The notes under the pieces were generated by a model that was not told where the DNA came from, did no database searches, and was given only the letters and a program-made list of their open reading frames with translations. The position numbers and the translations under genes are program-made. DNA of 64,000 nt. Source: Mycoplana dimorpha (GTDB lineage Bacteria; Pseudomonadota; Alphaproteobacteria; Rhizobiales; Rhizobiaceae). Location: NCBI RefSeq assembly GCF_003046475.1, contig NZ_PZZZ01000006.1:225540-289539 (forward strand), in the 5' to 3' direction. This document shows, in pieces, positions 1 to 8,324 of the stretch; positions within the stretch are counted from its first letter, which is position 1, and each line of letters starts with the position of its first letter.

Positions 1-237
1 GCTGGAAATGTCCCTGTCATCGAGCAGCACCTGTCCTTCGGTCGGCAGTTCGAAGCCGGCGATCATCCGAAGCAGCGTTGTCTTACCGCATCCCGAGGGG
101 CCGAGCAGGGTGAAGAACTCGTTCGGCCGGATATCCAAGGTTACGTTGTCGACGGCCAGGAAGGTGCCGAACGACTTGCTGATGGCACGCATGCCAATGG
201 CGCCGCCGTGCGCGGACTTCGCATGGAACTGGTCCAA
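1..237 (-). CDS. ABC transporter ATP-binding protein, N-terminal part (PotA-like)
   Basis: Only the N-terminus is in the window; the gene runs off the left edge. The minus-strand reading gives an ABC nucleotide-binding domain with a Walker A motif GPSGCGKTT, preceded by [15 protein letters not shown] and followed by [16 protein letters not shown]. This is the pattern of PotA/FbpC-type importer ATPases for polyamines or iron. The first ATG (192) would leave almost nothing before the first beta strand. A TTG at 237 has GGGGA just upstream and gives a normal N-terminus, so I prefer it. It is divergent from the amino-acid importer at 832. The substrate cannot be told from this fragment. Confidence 0.75.
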   Translation of the reverse strand, partial: MDQFHAKSAHGGAIGMRAISKSFGTFLAVDNVTLDIRPNEFFTLLGPSGCGKTTLLRMIAGFELPTEGQVLLDDRDISS

Positions 238-581
238 TATGTTCCCCGTGTTGCCCGACGAGACGTCCTCGTCGCTGGCGGTTTCAGGTGGCCGCTTGGC
301 GCAGCTTCTTTGTGATAGGCTTCACAATTTTATGATCACAACAAACCATCATTTGAGCGGGGCTGTAAAGAGGCAATTTCTGTCGTGATGACAGGTAAGC
401 GGCATTGCCGGACAGAGGCGACCCCGACTTCGCAAAGGGACAGGTTTTCCACAGCCGGCTGCCCGGCAGCCGGGCCCCTGGTGACAGGACCTGCGGCCGC
501 TGACTGCCGCCAGCCGGCCGCGCGGCGAGGGAGTTCCTCATCATGATCCACGGTGCGATCAGGTCCGCCAAATCGCCAATA

Positions 582-612
582 AAAACGTTTTCTTCAGTGT
601 TGAAAACGTTTT
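582..612. promoter_or_regulatory. Tandem LacI-type operators
   Basis: Two identical perfect palindromes AAAACGTTTT occupy 582-591 and 603-612. Their centres are 21 bp apart, about two helical turns. A central CG flanked by A and T runs is typical of LacI/GalR-family operators, and a LacI-family gene lies at 7156. A similar site is found upstream of the galactosidase (8244). The pair sits in the divergent region upstream of the binding-protein gene at 832. The rest of the 238-831 gap shows nothing else I can name. Confidence 0.65.
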
Positions 613-831
613 TATTGCTTGTTACTGGTTTCTACGCGGATAGCCTTGCGTCCTGAACCGAGCATCGTGCGGCGGTGACGCGGGAGCTTGCGCTGGTGTT
701 GCGAATGCGCGTTGCGGCTGGCCCCCAACCTGCGAGCCGTATTCAACCACCGTCTTTTCGGCAACATTCGGAACCGGCACGGGCAGAGGAGGCCCGACCG
801 GGTCCGGCGGACTTCATCAACGGAGGATGGA

Positions 832-1578
832 ATGAAGAAGCTCGTTGCTAGCATAACCCTTGCCCTGCTCATGGCGGGGGCCGCCCAGGCCGCCGATCTC
901 GGCGGCAAGCTGCTCAAGGTCGGCTCGGACACCACGTCGCCGCCAATGGAGAGTATCGACCCCGCAACCGGCCAGGTCGTCGGCTTCGACGTCGACGTCG
1001 TCAACGCCATCTGCGCCAAGATCAACTGCCAGGTCGAGTTCGTGACGACCGGTTGGGACGGGATCTTTGCAGCACTCGACCAAGGCAATTTCGACCTGGT
1101 CGCCTCCGGCGTCTCGATCACCGATGAGCGCAAGAAGGCGATGGACTTCTCCGAGCCCTACATCGTCAACAGCCAGGCGGTGCTGACGCGCGTAGAGGAC
1201 CAGAACCTCTCCCTTGAAGAGTTCAAGGCACAGGGCCGCAAACTGTCGGCGCAGGCCAACACGACCGATGCGCAGGTCGCCGAGAACGTCGTCGGCAAGG
1301 AGAACGTCGTCGCCTATGACAGCTTCAGCGCCGCGATCATCGCCCTGAAGAACAAGGACGTCGACGGCGTGGTGATCAACGGCGCCAATGCCGCCGCCTA
1401 CGAGCGCGAGTTCGCCGGCGAACTCGTCGCCGCGATCAAGGATCTCGAATCCGACCCGCTCGGCCTGGTGTTCCGCAAGGGCGACGAGAACGTCGCCGCC
1501 TTCAACGAGGGGCTGGAGGCCATCAAGGACGACGGCACGCTCGACCAGTTGATCGCCAAGTACTGGGGCCTCAACTAG
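832..1578 (+). CDS. Amino-acid-type ABC transporter substrate-binding protein
   Basis: This is a 248-residue periplasmic binding protein of the polar amino acid family (SBP_bac_3). A signal peptide begins MKKLVASITLALLMAGAAQA and cleaves around residue 20-22. The mature part has the family pattern: DTTSPPMESIDPATGQVVGF near its start, DLVASGVSIT, then KKAMDFSEPY. I chose ATG 832 because GGAGG lies 6 nt upstream and the signal peptide starts there; an upstream in-frame start at 688 lacks both. It heads an apparent operon with the permease (1665), an SDR and the kinase/phospholyase fusion. Two LacI-type operators lie about 220 bp upstream. The ligand is unknown. Confidence 0.9.
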   Translation: MKKLVASITLALLMAGAAQAADLGGKLLKVGSDTTSPPMESIDPATGQVVGFDVDVVNAICAKINCQVEFVTTGWDGIFAALDQGNFDLVASGVSITDERKKAMDFSEPYIVNSQAVLTRVEDQNLSLEEFKAQGRKLSAQANTTDAQVAENVVGKENVVAYDSFSAAIIALKNKDVDGVVINGANAAAYEREFAGELVAAIKDLESDPLGLVFRKGDENVAAFNEGLEAIKDDGTLDQLIAKYWGLN

Positions 1579-1606
1579 GCCCTCCGTTCTCACCGAGACC
1601 GGCAAG

Positions 1607-1631
1607 CCGGGGACGCGCGCCGCGCCCCCGG
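1607..1631 (+). terminator. GC-rich intercistronic hairpin
   Basis: CCGGGG and GCGCG pair with CGCGC and CCCCGG, giving an 11-bp stem with a 2-nt bulge, followed by a short TTTT. It lies between the binding-protein stop (1578) and the permease start (1665). Such hairpins often keep binding-protein mRNA more abundant than permease mRNA. It could be an attenuator or an mRNA-stabilising element rather than a true terminator. Confidence 0.4.
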
Positions 1632-1664
1632 GCACCTTTTCGATCACGACGTCCGGAGACAGGC

Positions 1665-3320
1665 ATGTCATTCGTCAGAAGCATCAGGCCCAGCAACCTG
1701 ATCATCCTGTCCGCGCTGCCCTTCATCGTCTACCTGTTTGCGTCCTCGGCCGACTACCAGCGGTCGCTGCGCGCCATCGTCGGCGTCGAACCCGGCTCGT
1801 CGGCCTTCGTGCCGGGGTTCCTGATGCTTGCGACCGCATTTTCGGCCGGGCTGGCAGTTCCGCTGTTGTGGCGCGGCAAGGCTCCGCGTCGGCGGATGGC
1901 CGCGCTCGCCGCCCTGACAAGCGCTGTCGCCGCAACCTTCATCGTCGCGGGCGATACGGTCCATCCGTTCATCGCCTCGGTCGTCGCCAACGGCGTCGAT
2001 TCGTTCAAGTCGGAGTTGGTCATCAAGGGCGCCACACCGCGCCAATTGACGGAGGCCGCCGACCTGATGGTCCGCCGGGTGGAGGGCTGGCTGTGGCCGA
2101 CCTATGCCGCGCTGCTGCTTGCCGGCATCGTCCTGTTCTTCGCCGGCAGCCGCGCGCAGCCGGGGCCGCAAGGCGCCATGCGCAGGGCCGGCGCATGGCT
2201 GCTGGGCGGGGTGAACGGCGCCAGTCTCGCCTTCGTGCTGCTGTTTGCCCATATCGCCTTTGCCGCCGGATTGGCGACGACGATCCGCGCCGCCATCGCG
2301 GCCTACATGCTGGCCGCCGTCCTCGGGCTGGTCTGGGTCGGCCTGCTGAAACTGCACTACACGCGCCGCAGCCTGGTGCTCTTTGCAGCCGCGGCGGTCG
2401 TCCTTGCGGCTTCCTCCGCCTGGTTCCTGCTGCAGCCGCGCGACGCCTATGTGCTCGCCGGCTCGCTGAACGGCAAGGTCGGCATCGTCACCGGCACGCC
2501 GTCCGGCCTGATCGGCGACGTCCGTTTCGGCCGTTATGAAGGCGCGCCCCTGACTGAAACGCCGGTCAGGACCTTCCTCGGGCCGCCCGAGGCGATCGCC
2601 GCGGTGGGCAAGAACGAGGACGTCAGCGGCGCCCTGCTGCCCGCCGCCGCGGTGCCGGCCGACTGGCCGGTGCTGTGGCGCGTCGAGGCGCTCAACGACG
2701 GCGATCGCGCCGCCGGCATCACCCTTGCCGTGCTCGCCATCGCCGTCGGGCTTTTGACATTCGGCGGCTTCCTCCATCGGCGCCATCCGCTGTCGATCGG
2801 ATCGGAGTTCATCGTCGACACGATCCGCGGCATTCCGATGCTCGTCATCGTGCTCTATGTCGGGCTGCCCCTGAGCGGCGCCCTGAAGGACGCCACACAG
2901 GGCATCTTCGATCCGCCGAACCTGATGCGCGGCATCGCCGCCATGGCGCTGGCCTATTCGGCCTATCTCGCCGAGATCTTCCGCTCGGGCATCAATGCCA
3001 TCCCCGTCGGTCAGATCGAGGCGGCGGCGAGCATCGGCCTGAACCGCTGGCAGACCGCTCGCCTGATCATCCTGCCGCAGGCCTTTCGCATCGTCATTCC
3101 GCCGCTTGGCAACGAACTGATCGCCATCCTCAAGGACACCTCGCTGCTGTCGATCCTTTCGATCCGAGACATCACCCAGCGGATGCGCGAATTCCAGTCG
3201 GCGAGCTTCCTGCCGTTCGCGCCGTACAACTCGGCGGCGATCCTCTACATCCTGCTGACGCTGGCGGCGGCAAGCCTCATCAACCAGATCGAGAAGAAGT
3301 ATGACATCAAGCATCGCTGA
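1665..3320 (+). CDS. Amino acid ABC transporter permease with long N-terminal extension
   Basis: This is a 551-residue inner-membrane permease. The last ~200 residues are a HisM/GlnP-type permease domain (SIGSEFIVDTIRGIPMLVIV onwards). Its EAA loop is EAAASIGLNRWQTARLIILP, followed by NELIAILKDTSLLSIL. The first ~350 residues are unusual: several hydrophobic segments plus a soluble-looking stretch from about 260 to 345. Family members are commonly 220-400 residues. ATG 1665 is preceded by GGAG. The 3' end overlaps the SDR gene by 20 nt. No separate second permease or matching ATPase lies downstream, so the ATPase may be the gene at the left edge or lie elsewhere. Confidence 0.85.
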   Translation: MSFVRSIRPSNLIILSALPFIVYLFASSADYQRSLRAIVGVEPGSSAFVPGFLMLATAFSAGLAVPLLWRGKAPRRRMAALAALTSAVAATFIVAGDTVHPFIASVVANGVDSFKSELVIKGATPRQLTEAADLMVRRVEGWLWPTYAALLLAGIVLFFAGSRAQPGPQGAMRRAGAWLLGGVNGASLAFVLLFAHIAFAAGLATTIRAAIAAYMLAAVLGLVWVGLLKLHYTRRSLVLFAAAAVVLAASSAWFLLQPRDAYVLAGSLNGKVGIVTGTPSGLIGDVRFGRYEGAPLTETPVRTFLGPPEAIAAVGKNEDVSGALLPAAAVPADWPVLWRVEALNDGDRAAGITLAVLAIAVGLLTFGGFLHRRHPLSIGSEFIVDTIRGIPMLVIVLYVGLPLSGALKDATQGIFDPPNLMRGIAAMALAYSAYLAEIFRSGINAIPVGQIEAAASIGLNRWQTARLIILPQAFRIVIPPLGNELIAILKDTSLLSILSIRDITQRMREFQSASFLPFAPYNSAAILYILLTLAAASLINQIEKKYDIKHR

Positions 3321-4041
3321 GACCGCCCGGCAGGGAGAGGCGGCCCGGCGCCCGACGGACGGCTCCGGCCGCACGGTGCTCGTCACCGGCGCCTCGCGGG
3401 GGCTCGGCCGCGCGCTTGTCGAAACCTATGCGAACGCCGGCTGGACCGTGATCGCCTGCATGCGGAAGCCGATGCATGCAGCCGCCGGCGCGATCGTCAC
3501 CGAGCAACTCGACGTCGCCGATCCGGGCTCGATCGCAGCCCTTGCGCGACGCCTGGACGGCGTGGCGATCGACGTGCTGATAAACAACGCCGCAATCCGC
3601 GGCGACACCGGCGGCCTTGCCTCGCTCGATGCCGACGACTTCCTGGAGGTGATACGGGTCAACGCGCTGGCACCGCTGCTGCTGGTCCGCGCGCTGCTGC
3701 CCAACCTATTGACCGGCAGCGGACGCAAGATAGTCAACATCAGCAGCCGCTCCGGATCGCTGGCCGAAGGCACGCTCGATGATGAAGACGGCGACTACGC
3801 CTATCGCTGCTCCAAGGCGGCGATGAACATGGCGACGTCGAAGCTTGCCCACGATCTGCGCGGCGACGGGATCGCCGTCGTCTCGCTGCATCCGGGCTGG
3901 GTGCGCACCGACATGGGTGGCGAGGAGGCGAAGATCGACGTCGCGGCGAGCGCGGCGGCGCTGAAGGCAATCATTGATGGCACAGACAGGGCTGCAAGCG
4001 GCACGTTTCGCAGCTATGACGGACGACAGGTTTCCTGGTGA
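3301..4041 (+). CDS. SDR family NAD(P)-dependent oxidoreductase
   Basis: This is a 246-residue classical short-chain dehydrogenase. The dinucleotide-binding motif TGASRGLGRAL starts around residue 29, NNAA around residue 95, and NISSRSG then YRCSKAA supply the Ser and the YxxxK catalytic pair. C-terminally HPGWVRTDMGG is the usual post-catalytic loop. It overlaps the permease upstream by 20 nt, and its TGA shares one base with the ATG of the kinase fusion, so the genes are translationally coupled. It may reduce or oxidise a carbonyl in the same pathway; the substrate is unknown. Confidence 0.88.
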   Translation: MTSSIAETARQGEAARRPTDGSGRTVLVTGASRGLGRALVETYANAGWTVIACMRKPMHAAAGAIVTEQLDVADPGSIAALARRLDGVAIDVLINNAAIRGDTGGLASLDADDFLEVIRVNALAPLLLVRALLPNLLTGSGRKIVNISSRSGSLAEGTLDDEDGDYAYRCSKAAMNMATSKLAHDLRGDGIAVVSLHPGWVRTDMGGEEAKIDVAASAAALKAIIDGTDRAASGTFRSYDGRQVSW

Positions 4042-7000
4042 TGGAGTTGGATCAGATGGATGCGAGAGACGGATTCGATCACGAAGGCGAGGCGATCGGC
4101 GCCCTGCTTCGCGACAGCTATGGACTGGCCGGGGACGTCACGGCCCTCCCGGGCGAACACGATCTCAACTATCGCGTCCGCACCGCGGACGGCGCGACGT
4201 TCCTGCTCAAGCTGCATGCGCCGGGCGCGCCCCAGGAGCTGGCGATGCAGATGGCGGTGCTGGACCACCTGGCCCACACCGCGCCGCACCTGCCGCTCTC
4301 GCGCGCGCTGCCCGACCGCAACGGCGCCGCGCTCGCCACGGCACGCATTCGCGGCGAGCGGATCGCCCGCCTGCTGACCTGGCTGCCCGGCGAGGTGTGG
4401 TCGCGCTCCGGCGCCCGCGGCGACGAGAGCGTCGAAACGCTCGGCCGGCTGCTCGGCGAGCTCGACCGCAGCCTCGAGGGCTTCAGCCATGCCGGCGCCA
4501 GCCGCCACTACGGCTGGGATATCGGCCGCGCCGACATGCACCTGGAGAACGTCGGCTTGATCGAGGACGTTGAAAGGCGCGAGGCCGCGCGCGCCATCCT
4601 CGAACGCTTCGCCGCGGCAGTGCTGCCGCGCCTCCGGACCTGCCCGCGCCAGGTGATCCACAACGACGCCAACGACTACAACGTGCTGCTCGATGACCAG
4701 GGGCGCGTCAGCGGCCTCCTCGATTTCGGCGACATGGTGGAAACATGGCGAGTGATCGAGATTGCCGTCGCCGGCGCCTATGCGCTGATCGGCACCGCCG
4801 ATCCGATCGAGACGATCGCCCGGCTCGCCGCCGCCTACCACGCCGTCAACCCGATCGGCGAGGTCGAGGCGGAGCTGATCTTCGATCTCGTCTGCACCCG
4901 CTATGCGGTCAGCATGTGCATGGCCGCCAGGCAGATCCGCGACAATCCCGAAAATACCTATCTGCTGGTCAGCCAGGAGGACGTCTGGCGCGAACTGCAG
5001 CGGCTGCAGCGGGAGAACCGGTCGGTCGCGATTGCCCGCATTCGCGACGCCTGCGGCTTTTCGCCGATTGCGCATGCGCCCCGGGTCGAGCGCTGGCTGG
5101 AGCGCAATGCGCATGAATTTTCCCCGATCGTGCGCCCCGGCATCGCAAGGCCGAAGGTGCTCGCCCTGGACCTGACGGCCCATGGACCTGACGCGCAGGC
5201 CTGGGCAACGCTCGACGCCGCCGGGGCCGAGGCGCTGGTCGATCAGCGTATAGCCGAGCACGGCGCCGATTTCGCCATCGGCCTCTATGGCGAGGACCGC
5301 GTCATCTACAAGGGCGATGCCTTCGAGACCGCCTCCCCCGGCGCCCGCCGCACCGTGCATCTCGGCGTCGACATCTTCGCGCCGGCCCACGAGCCCGTGC
5401 ACGCGCCGTTCGAAGGCAAGGTCGCCTTCATTTATGACGACGCGGTTCCCTTCGGCTTCGGCCCGACCGTCCTGCTCGAACACGCAACCGACGAGGGCGA
5501 CGTCTTCTGGACCCTCTACGGCCACCTGTCGCGCGACAGCGTCGCAAAGCTGTCGATCGGTCAGGCGATTGCCGGCGGCGAGGCGTTCTGCGCCTTCGGC
5601 GCGGCGTCCGAAAACGGCAACTGGTCGCCGCACCTGCATTTCCAGATCGTCACCGACCATCTCGGCCTCGAGGCACGCATGCACGGCGTCGGCGTGCGCA
5701 GCCAGTGGCAGGTCTGGCGCGCCATCAGCCCGGATCCGAGCGTCATCCTCGGCTATTCCGTACCCGCCTCGGTGATCGTGGCACGCGACAAGCCGTTCCT
5801 CGTCCGCGAGCGGCAGCGCCGAATCGGCCGCTCGCTGAGCATCGCCTATTCGGACGCCCCGCTGAAGATCGTCGGCGGCGAGGGGGCCTACCTGATCGAC
5901 GAGGACGGCACGCGCTGGCTCGACATGGTCAACAACGTCTGCCACGTCGGCCATTGCCATCCGCGCGTCGTCAAGGCGGCGCAGGTGCAGATGGCAAGGC
6001 TCAACACCAATTCGCGCTACCTGCACGATTCTCTAGTCGAATATTCGCGCAGGCTGGCGGCGCTGTTTCCGGATCCGCTCAACGTCTGCTTCTTCGTCAA
6101 CTCCGGCAGCGAGGCTAACGACCTGGCGATCCGGCTGGCGCGTGCCTATACCGGCAACCGCGACATCATCACCGTCGACCACGCCTATCACGGCCATCTC
6201 TCCAGCCTGATCGACGTCAGCCCCTACAAGTTCGCCGGCAAGGGCGGCGAGGGAAGGCCGGCGCATGTCCGCGTCGCCGAAATGCCGGACCTCTATCGCG
6301 GCCGCTTCCGCTATGGCGACGAAAGCGCCGGGCGCAAATATGCCGAGGACGTGCGCAACCAGGTGGCGGCACTCGCGGCGGACGGACGCCGGCCGGCGCT
6401 GTTCTTCAGCGAGGGCATTCTCGGCACCGGGGGGCAGCTGACCCTGCCGGCCGACTATCTGAAGGAGGCCTATGCCCATGTGCGCGCCGCCGGCGGCCTG
6501 TGCCTGGCCGATGAGGTGCAGGTCGGCTTCGGCCGGGTCGGCAGCCACTTCTGGGCGCATGAGATCCAAGGGGTGGTGCCGGACATCGTCACCATGGGCA
6601 AGCCGATCGGCAATGGCCACCCGATGGCCGCGGTCGTGACCACGGAAGCCGTCGCCGCCGCCTTCGCGAATGGCATGGAGTACTTCAATACCTTCGGCGG
6701 CAATCCGGTTTCCGCCGAGATCGGGCTTGCCGTGCTCGACGTGATCCGCGACGAGCGGCTGATGCATCACTGCCGCGTCGTCGGCGAGCGGCTGATGGAC
6801 GGCGCCCGGGAATTGGCGACCCGCCATCCGATCATCGGCGACGTGCGCGGCCATGGCCTCTTCATCGGCATCGAGCTGGTGCGCGACCGCGAGACGCTGG
6901 AGCCCGCCGCGCGCGAACTCGACCTGGTCATTGCCGAGATGAAGCAGAGGCACCGCATCCTCCTGAGCAGCGAGGGACCGCACCACAACGTGCTGAAGAT

Positions 7001-7085
7001 CAAGCCGCCGGCACCCTTCAGCACGGAGGACTGCGACTATTTCCTCAACGCGCTCGACGACACGCTCGCCCGCCTTAGTCCTTGA
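4041..7085 (+). CDS. Trifunctional fusion: APH-type kinase, M23/LytM domain, class-III aminotransferase (phospholyase-like)
   Basis: This is a 1,014-residue cytoplasmic protein with three domains. Residues ~1-350 form an aminoglycoside/choline-kinase-type phosphotransferase, with the catalytic HNDANDYN from H207 and DFGDM from D228. Residues ~400-560 form an M23-type fold that keeps the zinc-ligand pattern (HLGVD near 439, GHL, HLHF near 530) but has no export signal. Residues ~590-1014 are a PLP-dependent class-III aminotransferase with the lysine in [11 protein letters not shown] near 853. In animals the separate homologues of the two ends are hydroxylysine kinase and the phospholyases acting on 5-phosphohydroxylysine or phosphoethanolamine. 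I infer phosphorylation of an amino alcohol followed by ammonia and phosphate release. ATG 4041 overlaps the SDR stop; a GTG one codon earlier is also possible. Confidence 0.88.
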   Translation: MELDQMDARDGFDHEGEAIGALLRDSYGLAGDVTALPGEHDLNYRVRTADGATFLLKLHAPGAPQELAMQMAVLDHLAHTAPHLPLSRALPDRNGAALATARIRGERIARLLTWLPGEVWSRSGARGDESVETLGRLLGELDRSLEGFSHAGASRHYGWDIGRADMHLENVGLIEDVERREAARAILERFAAAVLPRLRTCPRQVIHNDANDYNVLLDDQGRVSGLLDFGDMVETWRVIEIAVAGAYALIGTADPIETIARLAAAYHAVNPIGEVEAELIFDLVCTRYAVSMCMAARQIRDNPENTYLLVSQEDVWRELQRLQRENRSVAIARIRDACGFSPIAHAPRVERWLERNAHEFSPIVRPGIARPKVLALDLTAHGPDAQAWATLDAAGAEALVDQRIAEHGADFAIGLYGEDRVIYKGDAFETASPGARRTVHLGVDIFAPAHEPVHAPFEGKVAFIYDDAVPFGFGPTVLLEHATDEGDVFWTLYGHLSRDSVAKLSIGQAIAGGEAFCAFGAASENGNWSPHLHFQIVTDHLGLEARMHGVGVRSQWQVWRAISPDPSVILGYSVPASVIVARDKPFLVRERQRRIGRSLSIAYSDAPLKIVGGEGAYLIDEDGTRWLDMVNNVCHVGHCHPRVVKAAQVQMARLNTNSRYLHDSLVEYSRRLAALFPDPLNVCFFVNSGSEANDLAIRLARAYTGNRDIITVDHAYHGHLSSLIDVSPYKFAGKGGEGRPAHVRVAEMPDLYRGRFRYGDESAGRKYAEDVRNQVAALAADGRRPALFFSEGILGTGGQLTLPADYLKEAYAHVRAAGGLCLADEVQVGFGRVGSHFWAHEIQGVVPDIVTMGKPIGNGHPMAAVVTTEAVAAAFANGMEYFNTFGGNPVSAEIGLAVLDVIRDERLMHHCRVVGERLMDGARELATRHPIIGDVRGHGLFIGIELVRDRETLEPAARELDLVIAEMKQRHRILLSSEGPHHNVLKIKPPAPFSTEDCDYFLNALDDTLARLSP

Positions 7086-7155
7086 GCGACACCCACGATG
7101 CGGCCGGTCTGCCCACCGGCCGCGCATCCGCCTCCGGGCGGCAGGACCATATCCG

Positions 7156-8205
7156 ATGAACCGAAACGCCACGCAGAGACCGACGATCAAGACCATCGCC
7201 CAGGAAACCGGGCTGTCGATCGCCACCGTGTCCAAGGCACTGAACCATTCGCCGCAGGTGCGGCCGCAGACCCGCGACCTCGTGCTGGAAGCGGCCGAGC
7301 GCATCGGCTACCAGCTCAACCTGCACGGCGTGCAACTGCGCACTGGCAAGACCTACCAGGTGGCGGCGATCATGACCGCGCCGGGGCCGCAGGAAAACGA
7401 GTGGGAAGGTGTGGAATACGCCCAGCTCCTCAGCGGCATCTCCTGGGCGCTGGAGGACAGCCCGTACCGGGTTTCGCTCTATCCGGTGCGCAACTTCGAG
7501 GAAAGCCGGGCTGCCATCGAGCAGATCGTCTCGCTGAAGAAGGCCGACGGCATCATCATCACCGGCACGCGCCCCGACGATCCGCGCATCCGCACCATGC
7601 AGGCGGCGGAGTTCCCCTTCGTCACCTACGGCACCAGCGTCGCCAACGCGCCGCACGCCTATGTCGACGCCGACAACGAGCAGATGATCCGCGTCTCCAT
7701 GGAGCGGCTGATCGATCGCGGCCACCGCCGCATCGCGCTGGTCAACCCGCCGGCGGGCCTGACCTATGGCATCACCCGGCTTCAGAGCTATCGGCGCGCC
7801 CTCGAGGCCGCCGGCTTGCCCTTCGACCCGGCGCTTGTCGCCAATGGCCGGCTGACGCCGGCCTACGGGCGCGAAACGGTGCTGACGATGGCCGACCTTG
7901 GAAGCCCACCGACGGCCTATATCTGCGCCAACGAGGCCAGTGCGCTCGGGGCGCTTTCCGGCTTTCACGAGCGCGGCCTGGTGCATGGCCGCGACGCCGT
8001 CGTCAACGCCACCGACGATCTCAACGTCAGCCAGTACTTCGCCCCGCCGATCACCACATTCTACCTGCCGATCAGCGAGCCCAGCGCGCTGCTTGGCGCC
8101 TACATCCTGCGCCGCATCGAGGGGGAGGGGCCGGATACCCTGCAGACCCTTTTGATGCCGAACCTGGTCGAACGCTGCGACGACCGGCTGACCTCCGCAA
8201 CCTGA
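7156..8205 (+). CDS. LacI family transcriptional regulator
   Basis: This is a 349-residue repressor. The N-terminal helix-turn-helix reads TIKTIAQETGLSIATVSKAL (about residues 10-29) and is followed by the hinge-region sequence AAERIGYQLN. The rest is a periplasmic-binding-protein-like sensor domain with ADGIIITGTRPDDPR, DADNEQM and RGHRRIAL, all typical of LacI/GalR members. It sits 70 bp after the kinase fusion and 119 bp before the GH42 gene. Palindromes AAAACGTTTT (582, 603) and the related site at 8244 are its likely operators. The effector is probably the imported substrate or a sugar released by the GH42 enzyme. Confidence 0.92.
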   Translation: MNRNATQRPTIKTIAQETGLSIATVSKALNHSPQVRPQTRDLVLEAAERIGYQLNLHGVQLRTGKTYQVAAIMTAPGPQENEWEGVEYAQLLSGISWALEDSPYRVSLYPVRNFEESRAAIEQIVSLKKADGIIITGTRPDDPRIRTMQAAEFPFVTYGTSVANAPHAYVDADNEQMIRVSMERLIDRGHRRIALVNPPAGLTYGITRLQSYRRALEAAGLPFDPALVANGRLTPAYGRETVLTMADLGSPPTAYICANEASALGALSGFHERGLVHGRDAVVNATDDLNVSQYFAPPITTFYLPISEPSALLGAYILRRIEGEGPDTLQTLLMPNLVERCDDRLTSAT

Positions 8206-8243
8206 GCATTGCACGGGTGGCTCCCCTCGCACGCACTGCTATA

Positions 8244-8253
8244 AAAACGTTTA
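8244..8253. promoter_or_regulatory. LacI-type operator upstream of GH42 gene
   Basis: AAAACGTTTA, inside TAAAAACGTTTATTTT, differs by one base from the AAAACGTTTT palindromes at 582 and 603. It lies 72 bp upstream of the GH42 start codon and just after the LacI-family gene. The sequence supports one shared regulon but does not prove it. Confidence 0.55.
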
Positions 8254-8324
8254 TTTTCAGTAGAGACAACAAGAAAGCGCCGGAACGAACCGGCCAGGTA
8301 ATTCAAAGGACAGTAGAATTGCAC

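Noticed and set aside
1668-3386. Long minus-strand open frame (572 codons) opposite the permease gene
   Set aside because: It is a GC-rich shadow: the plus strand encodes a clear permease, and the minus frame is dominated by Asp/Arg/Gly with no recognisable domain.
4014-6026. 670-codon minus-strand frame opposite the kinase fusion
   Set aside because: Shadow of the real plus-strand gene, with no motifs and an Ala/Gly/Val/Asp-rich composition typical of antisense reading.
7098-8324. Upstream extension of the GH42 frame through the LacI gene
   Set aside because: The in-frame extension overlaps a well-supported LacI gene in another frame and has no GH42 homology; the start is placed at 8325.
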